Assembly: GCF_025961575.1 (NCBI RefSeq) | Contig: NZ_JAOQNX010000011.1 | Span: forward strand, 1-64,000 | From: Rhodoblastus acidophilus | GTDB lineage: Bacteria; Pseudomonadota; Alphaproteobacteria; Rhizobiales; Beijerinckiaceae | Direction: 5' to 3' | DNA length: 64,000 nt | Part shown: piece by piece, positions 39,452 through 50,109 of the stretch | Layout: each line of letters starts with the position of its first letter | How positions within the stretch are numbered: the first letter of the stretch is position 1 | The notes under the pieces: generated by a model | Seen by the model: the letters and a program-made list of their open reading frames with translations, nothing else | What the model was told of the DNA's origin: nothing | Database searches by the model: none | Made by a program: the position numbers and the translations under genes

Positions 39452-42053
39452 TGATGATCCTCTGGGGGACAACGATGACTTTTTTCGGCGTCCGGTCTTC
39501 GCAGGCGCGCTGAACGGCCTCCAAAGCCATGACGGCGGCTTCGATGTCCTTCTGACCGGCGTCCCGGGCGATGGTCAGCTCGGCGCGCTTCTTGCCATTA
39601 ACCTGCACTGGAAGCGTTACCATATCCTCGACGATAAGAGAACGATCCGCGACCGGCCAGGGCGTTTCCGCGACCAGTTTCTCGCCGCCCAGTTCCGCCC
39701 AGCAGGCCTCGCCCAGATGCGGCATCATTGGAGCAAACAGTTGGACGAGAATTTTTCCGGCCTCGCGGAAGGCGGCGCGCACATCATCCTCGGCGGGCAC
39801 ATCGATCCCGGAAAGCAGCGCGTTCAATTGATTGGCGAGATCGTAGATCTGCGCCACACAGCGGTTGAAGCGCAAACGCGCCAGATCGTCTTCCGCCTTG
39901 GCCAGAGCGGCGTGCGCCGCCTTGCGAACGCGGTTCGCCTGCTCGCCGAACTGCGCGACATCAGGCGCGCCAGCGGAAAGATCGGCGATCTCGCCGACGA
40001 GCCGCCACAGCCTCTGCACGAACTTGCCGGCCGCCTGCACCCCGTCCTCTGTCCAGATCACGTCGCGGTCTGGCGGCGAATCGGACAGCATGAACCAGCG
40101 CGCGGTGTCGGCGCCATAGGTCGCGATGATGTCGTCGGGGTCGACGGTGTTGCGCTTGGACTTCGACATCTTTTCGATGGAGCCGATGTCCACCGGCCGC
40201 CCGTCGCTCAAGGCGAAGGCTCGGCGCGCAGAGCCGTCCGCCTCGAAGCGAATTTCGCTGGGCGACATCCAGGTGCCGTCCGCCGACTTGTAGGTCTCGT
40301 GGACGACCATGCCTTGGGTGAACAGACCAGCAAACGGCTCGCTCAGGCCGACATGTCCGGTGGCGCGCATGGCGCGGGTGAAGAACCGCGCATAGAGCAG
40401 GTGAAGGATCGCGTGCTCTATGCCGCCGATATATTGGTCGACCGGCAGCCAGCGATCAACCACCGCCGTGTCCGTCGGCGCGGTCACGGTCCAGGGATCG
40501 GTGAAGCGGGCGAAATACCAGGACGAATCGACGAACGTGTCCATCGTGTCGGTTTCGCGCAGCGCCGGCTTGCCGCATTTGGGGCAGGTCGTATTGCGCC
40601 AGGTCTCGTGACGGTCGAGCGGATTGCCGGGCTGGTCGAACGTGACGTCCGGCGGCAGTTCGATCGGCAGGGTTTCGCGCGGAGCCGGAACGATCCCGCA
40701 GGATTCGCAATGGATGATGGGGATGGGGCAGCCCCAATAACGCTGGCGTGAAATGCCCCAGTCGCGCAGCTTGTAGTTGATCTGGCGCCGCGCGCGGGGC
40801 CCGCCATCGGTCTGCTCGCCTTCGAGACGGCGCACGACCTCCTGGAAAGCCTGCGCTGGCGTCATGCCGTCGAGGAATCGCGAATTGATCAAACGGCCGT
40901 CACCGTCATAGGCGGTGTCCTCGACCGAAAAAGTCCCGGGATCGACGTCTTCGGGGCAGACCACGACGGTCCAGCCCAGGCCATATTTGCGTGAAAAATC
41001 GAGGTCGCGCTGGTCGTGGGCCGGACAGCCGAAAATGGCGCCCGTTCCATATTCCATCAGCACGAAGTTCGCGACATAGACCGGCAGGGTCCATTCAGCG
41101 TCGAACGGGTGCCTAACCCGAACGCCCGTATCAAAACCCTTCTTTTCCGCTGTTTCCAGCGCGGCGTTCGAGGTGCCGACGCGGCGGCATTCTTCAATGA
41201 ACGCTTGCAGTTCGGCATTGTCGCGCGCCAGTTCGGCAGCGAGGGGGTGATCCGGCGAAACGGCGATGAATCGCGCGCCAAACAACGTGTCGGGCCGCGT
41301 CGTGAAAACCTCGATGGTCTTGAACGCGTGCTCGCCGGCGACGTCGAATTTAACCAACGCGCCTTCGGACCGGCCGATCCAGTTCTTCTGCATCAACCGG
41401 ACTTTTTCTGGCCAGCGGTCGAGTCCGTCGAGCGAAGTCAAAAGGTCTTCGGCGAAATCGGTGATCTTGAAGAACCATTGGGTGAGTTCGCGCTGTTCAA
41501 CAAGCGCGCCCGAACGCCAGCCGCGCCCGTCGATCACCTGTTCGTTCGCCAGAACCGTCTGGTCCACCGGGTCCCAGTTGACCTTGGCGTTCTTGCGATA
41601 AATCAGCCCCTTGTCGAGCATGTCCAGGAACATGGCCTGTTGATGCCGATAATAGCTGGGGTCGCAGGTGGCGATCTCGCGCGACCAGTCGATGGAGAGC
41701 CCCATGCTTTGCAACTGTTTGCGCATGGTGGCGATATTGGCGTAGGTCCATTCGCCGGGATGGGAGCGGTTCAGCCGCGCCGCGTTTTCCGCCGGCATGC
41801 CAAACGCGTCCCAGCCCATGGGATGCAGCACATTATATCCGCGGGCGCGCATAACGCGGGCGACGACATCACCCATGGCGTAATTGCGCACATGCCCCAT
41901 GTGAATCCGTCCGGACGGATAGGGAAACATTTCCAGCACGTAATATTTCGGTCGGGCATCGTCGTTGCGCGTCAGGAACGTATTTCGGTCCGACCATTCC
42001 TTTTGCCACTTGGGTTCGGATTCGTGGGGATTGTAACGGTCAGGGCGCATCAA
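39438..42053 (-). CDS. leuS: Leucyl-tRNA synthetase
   Basis: The 871-residue class I synthetase has the HIGH-type motif HMGH near residue 52, KMSKS ([14 protein letters not shown]) near 630, the CP1 editing domain with a [10 protein letters not shown] element, and an inserted zinc-like region with [13 protein letters not shown]. It charges tRNA-Leu. It heads the operon with lptE and holA, and overlaps lptE by 14 bases. Confidence 0.97.
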   Translation of the reverse strand: MMRPDRYNPHESEPKWQKEWSDRNTFLTRNDDARPKYYVLEMFPYPSGRIHMGHVRNYAMGDVVARVMRARGYNVLHPMGWDAFGMPAENAARLNRSHPGEWTYANIATMRKQLQSMGLSIDWSREIATCDPSYYRHQQAMFLDMLDKGLIYRKNAKVNWDPVDQTVLANEQVIDGRGWRSGALVEQRELTQWFFKITDFAEDLLTSLDGLDRWPEKVRLMQKNWIGRSEGALVKFDVAGEHAFKTIEVFTTRPDTLFGARFIAVSPDHPLAAELARDNAELQAFIEECRRVGTSNAALETAEKKGFDTGVRVRHPFDAEWTLPVYVANFVLMEYGTGAIFGCPAHDQRDLDFSRKYGLGWTVVVCPEDVDPGTFSVEDTAYDGDGRLINSRFLDGMTPAQAFQEVVRRLEGEQTDGGPRARRQINYKLRDWGISRQRYWGCPIPIIHCESCGIVPAPRETLPIELPPDVTFDQPGNPLDRHETWRNTTCPKCGKPALRETDTMDTFVDSSWYFARFTDPWTVTAPTDTAVVDRWLPVDQYIGGIEHAILHLLYARFFTRAMRATGHVGLSEPFAGLFTQGMVVHETYKSADGTWMSPSEIRFEADGSARRAFALSDGRPVDIGSIEKMSKSKRNTVDPDDIIATYGADTARWFMLSDSPPDRDVIWTEDGVQAAGKFVQRLWRLVGEIADLSAGAPDVAQFGEQANRVRKAAHAALAKAEDDLARLRFNRCVAQIYDLANQLNALLSGIDVPAEDDVRAAFREAGKILVQLFAPMMPHLGEACWAELGGEKLVAETPWPVADRSLIVEDMVTLPVQVNGKKRAELTIARDAGQKDIEAAVMALEAVQRACEDRTPKKVIVVPQRIINVVV

Positions 42054-42201
42054 ACTTCAGGCTCTTCCAAACGGTTCCAAGCTGCCGCAAAGAGCATGAT
42101 TTCGTCCCACCGGTCAATTGATTTGGCCGGCGCCGTCCCGATTGGCATTCGCCCCGGCGCCGCCTATGGTCCTCATGAATCAATCTTGAGACGGAGTTCT
42201 A

Positions 42202-42882
42202 GTGGTGAGTGTGGCCGCAGTCGATGACGTCCCCGGCAGGCTGGAACAGGTGCGGCGAACCATCGCGCGGTCTTGCGCCGATGCGCGGCGCGATCCGGCC
42301 GAGGTAAACCTAGTTTGCGTCTCCAAGACCTTTGAGGCCGAAGACATCCTTCCCGCCTTGCGCTCGGGCCAGCGGATTTTTGGCGAGAACCGCGTCCAGG
42401 AGGCGGCCTCGAAATGGCCAGCCCTGCGCGCCGCGTTTCCGGACGTCGAGCTGCACCTGATCGGTCCCTTGCAGTCGAACAAGGCCGAATTGGCCGTCGA
42501 CGTCTTCGACAAGATTCAAACGATCGATCGGGTAAAGATCGCTTCGGCCATTGCCGAACACTCGAGAAAGAAAAACACAAACATTCCGTGCTTCATCCAG
42601 GTCAATACGGGCGCGGAAAGTCAGAAGGCCGGCGTTTCAGTCGAGGATCTTCCCGGCCTCCTCAATGCCTGTCGTCATGACTTGGGGCTGACAATCGAGG
42701 GCCTGATGTGCATCCCGCCGGTGGATCGCCCTGTCAGCCCGCATTTCGCGCTTCTTTATCGTCTCGCACGGGACTTGGGCGTCGAAAAACTCTCCATGGG
42801 CATGAGCGCCGACTTCGAGCAGGCGATCCAGCTTGGCGCCACCCACGTTCGGGTCGGGTCCGCCATTTTCGGCGCGCGCTGA
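42202..42882 (+). CDS. YggS/PROSC family PLP-binding protein
   Basis: The 226-residue protein carries VNLVCVSKTF with the PLP-binding lysine, FGENRVQEAASKW, HLIGPLQSNK, and LSMGMSADFEQAI. These proteins bind pyridoxal phosphate and keep vitamin B6 and amino-acid pools balanced, without a known reaction. The start is GTG 42202, with GGAG upstream. The last 127 bases are covered on the opposite strand by the L,D-transpeptidase frame. Confidence 0.93.
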   Translation: MVSVAAVDDVPGRLEQVRRTIARSCADARRDPAEVNLVCVSKTFEAEDILPALRSGQRIFGENRVQEAASKWPALRAAFPDVELHLIGPLQSNKAELAVDVFDKIQTIDRVKIASAIAEHSRKKNTNIPCFIQVNTGAESQKAGVSVEDLPGLLNACRHDLGLTIEGLMCIPPVDRPVSPHFALLYRLARDLGVEKLSMGMSADFEQAIQLGATHVRVGSAIFGAR

Positions 42883-43490
42883 AGCTTTTTGCTGGCCCCG
42901 ATGACAAGGATCGGCCGCAACGCAAGCCTGTGCTGTATGTGCCTCATGTCGCGCATCCGAACCGCGACGCAACCGGCGGTCGGCTGCAGGTCTTCGTGAG
43001 CAAGGTGAAAGAAGACGGCGCTGCCGCGACCCGCTGCTCGGGGCCTAATGTTGTAATCCAATATGCCGACGACATCGTAGAGGTGGTCGTTGCGCCAGAG
43101 ATTTTCGGCGCTAACGGGCGAGGGCAGGGGCACAGGCCGGTTGTAGTTTCGCGAACCGGGGTCGTCGCACCACCCATCGAGAGGCCGGATGCGGCGCTCA
43201 CCGGCAAAGCCCGAGCGCCAGCGGTCGGTTCGCCTCAGCCAGATGGCAATCGTCAGGCGTCCGATGGGGGTCACGCCGTCGCCTTCCCAGCGTTTCACGC
43301 CGATTCCGCTGCGGCCGACGGCGCATTCCACAAGGTTCGCGCCGACTCGCAACAGGCCTCTCGGCCGCCCCGCGCGAGGCGGAAGCTGCTGAACAAAAAG
43401 AATCTTGATTTTTGCCTGGAAAAGGCCGCCGCTTTTCAACACGGAGTTTTGACGACGGGAACGCGAAAGCGTAGATTTTTCACTTGTCAC
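42756..43490 (-). CDS. L,D-transpeptidase (YkuD) family protein
   Basis: The domain runs from about ECAVGRSGIGVKRWEGDG to the catalytic HEDLQPTAGCVAVR, with the His and nucleophilic Cys in place. Such enzymes make 3-3 peptidoglycan cross-links or attach proteins to the wall in the periplasm. No clean signal peptide is seen, and the start (GTG 43490 or a later codon) is uncertain. The family domain should end around base 42890, but the frame stays open for about 42 more codons antisense to yggS. The true protein may be normal with an unusual tail, or a stop may have been lost. Confidence 0.8.
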   Translation of the reverse strand: MTSEKSTLSRSRRQNSVLKSGGLFQAKIKILFVQQLPPRAGRPRGLLRVGANLVECAVGRSGIGVKRWEGDGVTPIGRLTIAIWLRRTDRWRSGFAGERRIRPLDGWCDDPGSRNYNRPVPLPSPVSAENLWRNDHLYDVVGILDYNIRPRAAGRGSAVFFHLAHEDLQPTAGCVAVRMRDMRHIQHRLALRPILVIGASKKLQRAPKMADPTRTWVAPSWIACSKSALMPMESFSTPKSRARR

Positions 43491-43552
43491 GGGTTCGCCT
43501 GTTGGTGTTGGCGCGACTTCAAGCGTGGTCCAAGCCGTACATAGGATACTTC

Positions 43553-44239
43553 ATGTCGCAAGTCCGTTCGATCTTGATCGTTGACGATGATGCGCATTTG
43601 AGACTTTCACTGCTCGAACAACTGAGCATCCACAGTGAGTTTGTCGCCTATGAAGCGTCGGATGTGAAATCCGGGCTGGACGTCATCAATGAACACCCGA
43701 TTGACCTCATCATCATGGACATCGGTCTTCCCGACGGCGACGGGCGCGATGTCATCAAGCAATTGCGCGCCGCCGGCTTCCAAAAACCGGTGATCCTGCT
43801 GACCGGGCAGGATTCCGAACATGACGTGGTTCGCGGCCTCGATTCCGGCGCCAACGACTATGTCAGCAAGCCGTTTCGCTTTTCGATCCTACTGGCGCGC
43901 ATTCGGGCGCATATCCGCCAACACGAATTCAGCGACGACGCCAGCTTCCAAATTGCGTCTTATACCTTCCATCCCGGATCGAAACTCCTAGTCGCCAAGA
44001 CTGGCGCCAAGCTGAAGCTAACCGAGAAAGAAACTTCGATCCTGCAATATCTCAACCGGGCCAAAGGGGGCGTGGTGTCGCGTGACGAATTGTTGCGCGA
44101 AGTCTGGGGTTACAACGCCAACGTCACCACGCATACGCTCGAGACCCACATTTACCGGCTGCGACAAAAGATCGAAGTCGATCCGACCAACGCGAAAATC
44201 CTCATCACGGACATCGGCGGCTACCGGCTGTCGGCCTGA
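43553..44239 (+). CDS. OmpR-family response regulator
   Basis: The 228-residue protein has a receiver domain with Asp56 (IIMDIGLPDGDGRD), Thr in ILLTGQDSE and Lys in VSKPFR, and a winged-helix domain with LTEKETSILQYLNRAKG and HTLETHIYRLRQKIE. It is a DNA-binding regulator. No sensor kinase gene is adjacent. ATG 43553 has AGGA upstream; the frame open from 43484 overlaps the L,D-transpeptidase gene's start. Twenty bases after its stop begins the cyclic-nucleotide-binding protein gene, so the two are one transcript. Confidence 0.92.
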   Translation: MSQVRSILIVDDDAHLRLSLLEQLSIHSEFVAYEASDVKSGLDVINEHPIDLIIMDIGLPDGDGRDVIKQLRAAGFQKPVILLTGQDSEHDVVRGLDSGANDYVSKPFRFSILLARIRAHIRQHEFSDDASFQIASYTFHPGSKLLVAKTGAKLKLTEKETSILQYLNRAKGGVVSRDELLREVWGYNANVTTHTLETHIYRLRQKIEVDPTNAKILITDIGGYRLSA

Positions 44240-44258
44240 GCAAGAAACGGGGCGCTTC

Positions 44259-44723
44259 ATGTCGACCTCAGAGACCATCTCACTCCTGAGCCGTCTGCCA
44301 ATCTTCGCCAAAATCGAGCCGGGAGCCCTCAGGCTGATCGCCTTTGCCGCGGAAACGAGGAACCTCCGCGCGGGCGATATCTTGTTTCGGCAGGGGGATA
44401 TGGCCGATTGCGGCTATCTCCTGCTGACTGGGGCCATCACGCTCACTGGCGACAATGTCGGGGAATCCTTGCCCTTGGTGGGGGAAGGAGACCTTCTTGG
44501 CGAGACTGCGCTGATTGTGACCACAAAGCGCCCAGTCACCGCCATCGCCCGGCAGAATTGCAGCGTCCTGAGGATATCCCGCGCCTTGTTCTTGCGGGTC
44601 TTGGAAGAGTATCCGGCCAGCGCCGACCGATTGCGCAAGGACATTCTGGCTGACATCAACGCGCTCGGCGGCGATCTGGAGGTTTTTCGCCGTAGTCTGA
44701 TCTCGGGCGACGCCGACGCATGA
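44259..44723 (+). CDS. Stand-alone cyclic-nucleotide-binding domain protein
   Basis: A 154-residue protein beginning LLSRLPIFAKIEPGAL, with the beta-roll pattern of cNMP-binding domains: LRAGDILFRQGDMADCGYLL and LVGEGDLLGETALIVTTKRPVTAIA, including the GE-x-A-L phosphate-binding cassette. No DNA-binding domain follows, unlike Crp/Fnr proteins. It probably senses cAMP or a similar ligand and acts through protein contacts, possibly with the response regulator encoded just upstream. It converges on folC with four bases between stops. Confidence 0.85.
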   Translation: MSTSETISLLSRLPIFAKIEPGALRLIAFAAETRNLRAGDILFRQGDMADCGYLLLTGAITLTGDNVGESLPLVGEGDLLGETALIVTTKRPVTAIARQNCSVLRISRALFLRVLEEYPASADRLRKDILADINALGGDLEVFRRSLISGDADA

Positions 44724-44727
44724 CTCC

Positions 44728-46047
44728 CTATTCCGGAGGAGTCCCGTTGGCGGCGAGGACATCTCCGCTCAGGTAAAGCGAGCCGGCAATCAGAATGCGC
44801 GGGGGCGGGCTACCGTAGGTGGCCGACAGACATTTCAGCGCACGCTCGACATTGGCCTCGGCGCGCGCGTTCAGCCCCAACTTTTCGGCGATGCTCACGA
44901 TTTCATCCGGGGGCCATGAGGCTTGGTCGCCGTGGATAGGCACGGCGATCACTTGCGTCGCCATGCCGATGAACTGTCGTAGGAACCCCTCGGCATCCTT
45001 CGACTTCAGCGAGCTGAAGATCAGGATGAGCGGCAGCGGCGTGATCGCATCGCGCTCCGCCATCGCCTTCGCGAGCGCCTTGGCGCCGGCTTCGTTGTGA
45101 CCACCATCCAGCCAAAGCTCCGCGTTTGCTGGCGCCAAGGTCGCGAGTCGCCCGCCATGAAGATTTTGCAGCCGCGCCGGCCAGTTCGCCGCAACCATCC
45201 CGTGCTCGAAAGCTTGGTCAGACAATCCGGGAAAAGCGGCGCGCAGAGCGGCAATGGCGACGCCCGCGTTTCCGGTTTGATGCGCGCCGAATAGTGTTGG
45301 CGAAGGCAAATCCAGGAGGCCGAACGAATCCTGATAAATCAGCCGGTCGGCCTCGCGCCGGCACAAATAATCCTGTCCCCACACAAGAGGCGTGACCCCC
45401 AGGCGCGCCGCCGCTTTTTCGAGCGCCGCTTGCGCCGCATCATCTTGCCCGGCAAACACGGCGGGCGCCCGCCGCTTGAGGATACCCGCCTTTTCCGTCG
45501 CGATCGCCTCAAGCGTGTCGCCCAAAAATTCGACGTGATCCCTGGAGATTGGCGTGATCACCGAGCAGGCTGGCGCATCTATGACGTTGGTGGCGTCGAG
45601 ACGGCCGCCCAGACCAACTTCCAGCAGAAGCACGTCGGCGGGATGCTCGGAAAAGAGTTTGAACGCCGCGGCCGTCGTGGCTTCGAAAAAGGTGATGGGC
45701 GCGTCGCCATTGGCGGCTCCCACGGCTTCGAATGCCGCGCTCAGCGCCTCGTCAGAAACAAGCTTCCCGCCGGAGCAGTCAGCCAAACGCACGCGCTCGT
45801 TGAACCGCACGAGATGCGGCGAGGTATAGACGTGAACGCCAAGCCCGGCAACCTCAAGGATCGCCCGCATAAAAGCGATGGTCGAGCCTTTGCCGTTCGT
45901 TCCGGCGACGTGGATGACCGGAGGAAGCTTTTTTTGCGGATCGCCCAAAGCCGCCAGCAGCCGCTTCATCCGATCCAGCGACAGGTCGATTTTTTTCGGA
46001 TGAAGATGCAGCAGGCGGTCGAGGATCGGGTCGGGCGCGGACATCAA
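44728..46047 (-). CDS. folC: Bifunctional folylpolyglutamate synthase/dihydrofolate synthase
   Basis: The 439-residue Mur-ligase-type enzyme has [17 protein letters not shown] as its ATP loop, [15 protein letters not shown], a [16 protein letters not shown] motif, and the C-terminal [13 protein letters not shown]. It adds glutamate to dihydropteroate and folates. It follows accD with a four-base overlap and closes the long rpsA-to-folC run. Folate is also served by pabB and pabC earlier in the window. Confidence 0.96.
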   Translation of the reverse strand: MMSAPDPILDRLLHLHPKKIDLSLDRMKRLLAALGDPQKKLPPVIHVAGTNGKGSTIAFMRAILEVAGLGVHVYTSPHLVRFNERVRLADCSGGKLVSDEALSAAFEAVGAANGDAPITFFEATTAAAFKLFSEHPADVLLLEVGLGGRLDATNVIDAPACSVITPISRDHVEFLGDTLEAIATEKAGILKRRAPAVFAGQDDAAQAALEKAAARLGVTPLVWGQDYLCRREADRLIYQDSFGLLDLPSPTLFGAHQTGNAGVAIAALRAAFPGLSDQAFEHGMVAANWPARLQNLHGGRLATLAPANAELWLDGGHNEAGAKALAKAMAERDAITPLPLILIFSSLKSKDAEGFLRQFIGMATQVIAVPIHGDQASWPPDEIVSIAEKLGLNARAEANVERALKCLSATYGSPPPRILIAGSLYLSGDVLAANGTPPE

Positions 46048-46904
46048 CTCGCGGGGACAGGGGCCTTCATCAACAGCCGGCAGACGCGGCCAAGCGTATC
46101 GCGCATTTGCGCGCGCGGCACGACCATGTCGACCATGCCGTGCTGGAGCAGATATTCGGAGCGCTGAAACCCCTCGGGCAGCCGTTCGCGAATCGTTTGT
46201 TCGATCACCCGCGCGCCGGCAAAACCGATCACCGCGCCGGGTTCGGCAATATGGAGATCACCCAGCATGGCGTAGGAGGCGGTGACGCCGCCGGTCGTCG
46301 GATTGGTCAGCACGACGATGTAGGGAAGCTTGGCCTCCTTCAGGCGCTGGACCGCGACGGTGGTGCGCGGCATCTGCATCAGCGAGAACATGCCTTCCTG
46401 CATGCGCGCGCCGCCCGAAGCGGTGAAGATGATGAACGGTGTCCGGTGTTCCACGGCGCGCATCATGCCCGCGACAATCGCCTCGCCGGCGGCCATGCCG
46501 AGCGAGCCGCCGAGAAAGTCAAAATCCTGGGCGGCGACCGTGACCTGCAATTCCTGCAAGGCTCCGGCGGCGAGCCGAACGGCGTCATAGGCGCCGGTCT
46601 TGGTCCGATAATCCTTCAAGCGATCCGTATAACGCTTGACGTCGCGAAATTTGAGCGGATCGGCGGGCGCTTCAGGCGAAGGCAGGCTTTCGTAGACGCC
46701 ATCGTCGAACAGCGCGTCGAGACGCGCCTTCGCCGGAATGCGCATGTGATAGCCCGAGCCCGGCACCACGAACAGATTGGCTTCCAAATCCTTGTGGAAC
46801 ACCAATTCGCCGCTCTCCGGGCATTTGACCCAGAGATTTTCAGGCGTTTCCCGCTTGAGGATCGACCGAATTTTGGGGGGGACGACGTTCGAAATCCAGT
46901 TCAT
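46044..46904 (-). CDS. accD: Acetyl-CoA carboxylase carboxyltransferase subunit beta
   Basis: The 286-residue protein has the carboxyltransferase fold: [20 protein letters not shown] and [15 protein letters not shown], with [16 protein letters not shown]. The N-terminal zinc finger, with four cysteines in E. coli, is degenerate: only the first cysteine remains (KCPESGE), and the second pair reads PGSGYHM. I recall this loss as typical of Rhizobiales. With AccA it makes malonyl-CoA for fatty-acid synthesis. It sits between trpA and folC, as commonly found. Confidence 0.96.
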   Translation of the reverse strand: MNWISNVVPPKIRSILKRETPENLWVKCPESGELVFHKDLEANLFVVPGSGYHMRIPAKARLDALFDDGVYESLPSPEAPADPLKFRDVKRYTDRLKDYRTKTGAYDAVRLAAGALQELQVTVAAQDFDFLGGSLGMAAGEAIVAGMMRAVEHRTPFIIFTASGGARMQEGMFSLMQMPRTTVAVQRLKEAKLPYIVVLTNPTTGGVTASYAMLGDLHIAEPGAVIGFAGARVIEQTIRERLPEGFQRSEYLLQHGMVDMVVPRAQMRDTLGRVCRLLMKAPVPAS

Positions 46905-46919
46905 TGCATCGTCTCCTGC

Positions 46920-47765
46920 TCAGCGCCTTGCGGACGCGACGCCCGCGGCGAGTTCGGACACCAGTTTGCTCACGGCTTCGACGGTCGCGGGGCCGCCCTG
47001 ACGCTCGGCGTCGAGAGTTTTGGCCAGCGTGTCGATGATGGCGGACCCGACCACGACGGCGTCGGCCTTCCCGGCGATCTCGGCCGCCGCCGACGCGTCC
47101 TTGACGCCAAAACCGACCGCCACCGGAAGCGGCGTGTGCGCCTTGATCCGCTGCACGGCGGTCGCGACTTTGGAATAGTCGGGCCGGCTTGCCCCCGTGA
47201 TGCCGGTGATCGAGACGTAATAAACGAAGCCGGACGTGTTCGCGAGAACCGCCGGCAAGCGCCTGTCGTCTGTCGTTGGCGTCGCCAGACGAATAAAGCT
47301 CAATCCCGCGTGCAGGGCGGGCAGACACAGCTCTTCGTCTTCTTCGGGCGGCAAATCGACCACGATCATGCCATCGACGCCGGCCGCTTTCGCATCGGCG
47401 AGAAACCGATCGACGCCATAGACGTAGATTGGGTTGTAATAGCCCATCAGCACGATCGGCGTGTCCGCGTCATGCCGGCGGAATTCCTCCACCTGCTTCA
47501 GGACGCCGCGGAGCGTCATGCCGGCGTTCATCGCGCGCAAACCAGCGGCCTGAATGGCGGGACCGTCGGCCATCGGGTCGGAAAACGGCATGCCGACCTC
47601 GATGATGTCGGCGCCGGATTTCGGCAGAGCCTTCAGAATGTTCAGGGAAACAGACGCGTCGGGATCGCCGGCCATGATGAACGTGACCAGCGCGGCGCGG
47701 TTTTCGGCGCGGCACTGGGCAAAACGTGTTTCGATGCGAGAAGTCATGGCCTTGCCGGTTAGCAC
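46920..47765 (-). CDS. trpA: Tryptophan synthase alpha subunit
   Basis: The 281-residue TIM barrel has the catalytic Glu in [16 protein letters not shown] and the second acidic residue further on in the barrel (Asp of the DPMADG element), plus [13 protein letters not shown] for phosphate binding. It cleaves indole-3-glycerol phosphate to indole, which passes to TrpB. It follows trpB by 42 bases and precedes accD by 15. Confidence 0.97.
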   Translation of the reverse strand: MLTGKAMTSRIETRFAQCRAENRAALVTFIMAGDPDASVSLNILKALPKSGADIIEVGMPFSDPMADGPAIQAAGLRAMNAGMTLRGVLKQVEEFRRHDADTPIVLMGYYNPIYVYGVDRFLADAKAAGVDGMIVVDLPPEEDEELCLPALHAGLSFIRLATPTTDDRRLPAVLANTSGFVYYVSITGITGASRPDYSKVATAVQRIKAHTPLPVAVGFGVKDASAAAEIAGKADAVVVGSAIIDTLAKTLDAERQGGPATVEAVSKLVSELAAGVASARR

Positions 47766-47807
47766 AGTAGGTTGACCTTGGAAACGTGAGCGGGTGACGC
47801 AGCCCGC

Positions 47808-49025
47808 TCACATGCCGCCGAGATGGTCGGCGACGGTGAAAATGTCCTTGTCGCCACGGCCAGACAGGCCGAGGACCATCAAGTGATCCCTCGGCTTCTT
47901 CGGCGCGATTTCGACGATTTTTGCGAGCGCGTGCGCGGGCTCGAGCGCGGGGATGATGCCTTCGAGGCGGGCGCAGAGCTGGAAGGCGTCGAGCGCTTCC
48001 TTGTCGGTCGCCGACAGATAGGTGACGCGACCCGTTTCCTTCAGCCAGGCGTGTTCAGGGCCGATGCCGGGATAATCGAGGCCGGCAGAAATCGAATGGC
48101 CCTCAAGAATCTGTCCGTCGTCATCCATCAACAGATAGGTGCGGTTGCCGTGAAGCACGCCCGCTCGGCCGCCCGCGAGCGAGGCCGCATGCCCGTTCTC
48201 GACCTCCAGGCCATGCCCGGCCGCCTCCACCCCGTAAAGTTCGACCGAGGGCTCGTCGAGGAAGGGGTGGAACAGGCCGATGGCGTTGGAGCCGCCGCCG
48301 ATGCAGGCGAAGGCGCTGTCGGGAAGGCGGCCTTCCAGGCTCAGCATTTGCTCACGCGTCTCGTCGCCAATGACGCACTGAAAATCGCGCACCATTGCCG
48401 GATAGGGGTGCGGCCCCGCCGCCGTGCCGATGCAATAGAACGTGCTGTCGACGTTGGTGACCCAGTCGCGCAGCGCCTCGTTCATAGCGTCCTTAAGGGT
48501 CCGGGCGCCCGACTGCACGGGCACCACCTTGGCGCCGAGCATGTTCATGCGGAAGACGTTGGGCTTTTGCCGCTCGACATCGACGGCGCCCATGTACACG
48601 ATGCATTCGAGACCGAAGCGGGCGCAGGCTGTTGCGGTGGCGACGCCATGCTGGCCGGCGCCGGTTTCCGCGATGATCCGCTTCTTGCCCATGCGGCGGG
48701 CGAGCAGGATTTGTCCGAGCACATTGTTGATCTTGTGCGCGCCGGTGTGATTGAGCTCCTCGCGCTTGAAATAAATCTTCGCGCCGCCGAGATGCTCGGT
48801 CAGGCGCTCCGCGAAATAAAGCGGGCTTGGCCGACCCACGTAATAGGTCAGCAGGTTCTTCAGTTCCGCGTGATAAGCGGGGTCTTTGCGCGCGTCTTCA
48901 TATGCATCCTCCAGGGCGAGGATGAGGGGCATCAACGTCTCGGCGACGAAGCGCCCGCCAAAAATGCCAAAATGGCCCCGCGCATCGGGACCTTGCCGCA
49001 GCGAATTTTTAGGAAGAACGCTCAT
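47808..49025 (-). CDS. trpB: Tryptophan synthase beta subunit
   Basis: The 405-residue PLP enzyme has the lysine in [14 protein letters not shown], the substrate-loop [15 protein letters not shown], and the phosphate-binding GGGSNAIG. It joins indole and serine to tryptophan. It is preceded by trpF by 45 bases. The rest of the pathway (trpE, trpG, trpD, trpC) is not here, as expected for this split arrangement in Alphaproteobacteria. Confidence 0.97.
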   Translation of the reverse strand: MSVLPKNSLRQGPDARGHFGIFGGRFVAETLMPLILALEDAYEDARKDPAYHAELKNLLTYYVGRPSPLYFAERLTEHLGGAKIYFKREELNHTGAHKINNVLGQILLARRMGKKRIIAETGAGQHGVATATACARFGLECIVYMGAVDVERQKPNVFRMNMLGAKVVPVQSGARTLKDAMNEALRDWVTNVDSTFYCIGTAAGPHPYPAMVRDFQCVIGDETREQMLSLEGRLPDSAFACIGGGSNAIGLFHPFLDEPSVELYGVEAAGHGLEVENGHAASLAGGRAGVLHGNRTYLLMDDDGQILEGHSISAGLDYPGIGPEHAWLKETGRVTYLSATDKEALDAFQLCARLEGIIPALEPAHALAKIVEIAPKKPRDHLMVLGLSGRGDKDIFTVADHLGGM

Positions 49026-49070
49026 GGGACTCTGCTCGATTGAAGCGGCTGTCTTAAACGCTTCCGGCGG

Positions 49071-49736
49071 TCAGGCCAAGTGATCTTGCGCGCGTCTTGC
49101 CGCGGCGATGAAGGCGCGGATTTTCTCAACGGATTTTTGGCCAGGGCTGTCTTCCACTCCGGACGACACGTCGACGCCGGGTGCATGGGTGAGACGGATC
49201 GCCTCCCCCACGTTCTCCGGGTTCAGCCCGCCCGACAGCAGCCAGTTCTCGCAGCCGGTCCGTTTTGAAAATCCCTCGGTCAAGGTCCAGTCGAAAGCCA
49301 AACCGTTGCCGCCGGGCAGTTCCGCGCCCTTGGCCGGCTTGGCGTCCAGCAGAATCCTGTCCGCGACGCCCAGATACGCTTCAACCTCGGAGAGGTCAGA
49401 CGGTTGGGCGACGCCAATCGCCTTCAGGATCGGGACACCGAACTTTTGACGGATCTCGGCGACGCGCTCGGCCGGTTCGGCGCCGTGCATCTGCACCCAA
49501 TCGGGTTTGAACTCTTGAACAATATCTCGGATGAGGCCGTCGTCGGCGTCCACGACCAGCGCAACTTTCTGCGCTTTCCCGCCCATGCCTGCCGACAGAT
49601 CGCAGGCCCCGCGAAGAGACACGTTTCGAGGACTCTTCGGGAAGAACACGAATCCGACCATGTCGGCGCCAGCGTCGATGGCGGCGTGCAAAGCTGGCGG
49701 CGTGGTGACGCCGCAAATCTTGACCTTGAGCGACAT
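49071..49736 (-). CDS. trpF: Phosphoribosylanthranilate isomerase
   Basis: The 221-residue barrel begins LKVKICGVTTPPAL with the catalytic cysteine, has an aspartate in ILLDAK, and ends with GVDVSSGVEDSPGQKS. It converts phosphoribosylanthranilate to the carboxyphenylamino sugar. I use ATG 49736; the frame is open to 49766 with no better signal. It leads trpFBA and lies four bases after the LapA-domain gene. Confidence 0.96.
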   Translation of the reverse strand: MSLKVKICGVTTPPALHAAIDAGADMVGFVFFPKSPRNVSLRGACDLSAGMGGKAQKVALVVDADDGLIRDIVQEFKPDWVQMHGAEPAERVAEIRQKFGVPILKAIGVAQPSDLSEVEAYLGVADRILLDAKPAKGAELPGGNGLAFDWTLTEGFSKRTGCENWLLSGGLNPENVGEAIRLTHAPGVDVSSGVEDSPGQKSVEKIRAFIAAARRAQDHLA

Positions 49737-49740
49737 TGGG

Positions 49741-50088
49741 TCAGGCGTTGCGGGACGCCGGCACACCTGAAGAGGCAGGGGTCGTCTGGCTGCGCAGCGC
49801 CTCGTTCTCTGCGATCAGAGCCGCAGACTTGCGAGAAGCCTCGCGAGCGGCCTTACGATGGCGCCCCTGGCGCAGCCAGGTCGAGGAACCGCCGATGATG
49901 ACGCCGATCATCATCGCGCCGAGGACGACGAGATAGAGCGGCAGATTGAAGGTCGGCCACGCCCCATCCGCCACGTTGAAGGGCTCGGTAAAAACCGTGA
50001 TGGATTGCCGGTTGGCGAGAGAAAACGCCAGCAGCAACAGGGCGAAAGGCGCGATAACTAAAATACGGAACAACGCACGCATCGCCAT
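49741..50088 (-). CDS. LapA domain-containing membrane protein
   Basis: A 115-residue protein with two membrane helices (about residues 7-25 and 50-70) followed by a basic coiled region (QGRHRKAAREASRKSAALI). The hydrophobic layout and VVLGAMMIGVIIGG match the LapA/DUF1049 family, inner-membrane proteins often found with lapB in LPS control and found beside ihfB in this class. Its role here is not established. It lies between ihfB and trpF in the same transcript. Confidence 0.85.
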   Translation of the reverse strand: MAMRALFRILVIAPFALLLLAFSLANRQSITVFTEPFNVADGAWPTFNLPLYLVVLGAMMIGVIIGGSSTWLRQGRHRKAAREASRKSAALIAENEALRSQTTPASSGVPASRNA

Positions 50089-50109
50089 GTCTCCAATAGG
50101 GGCGCCGGG

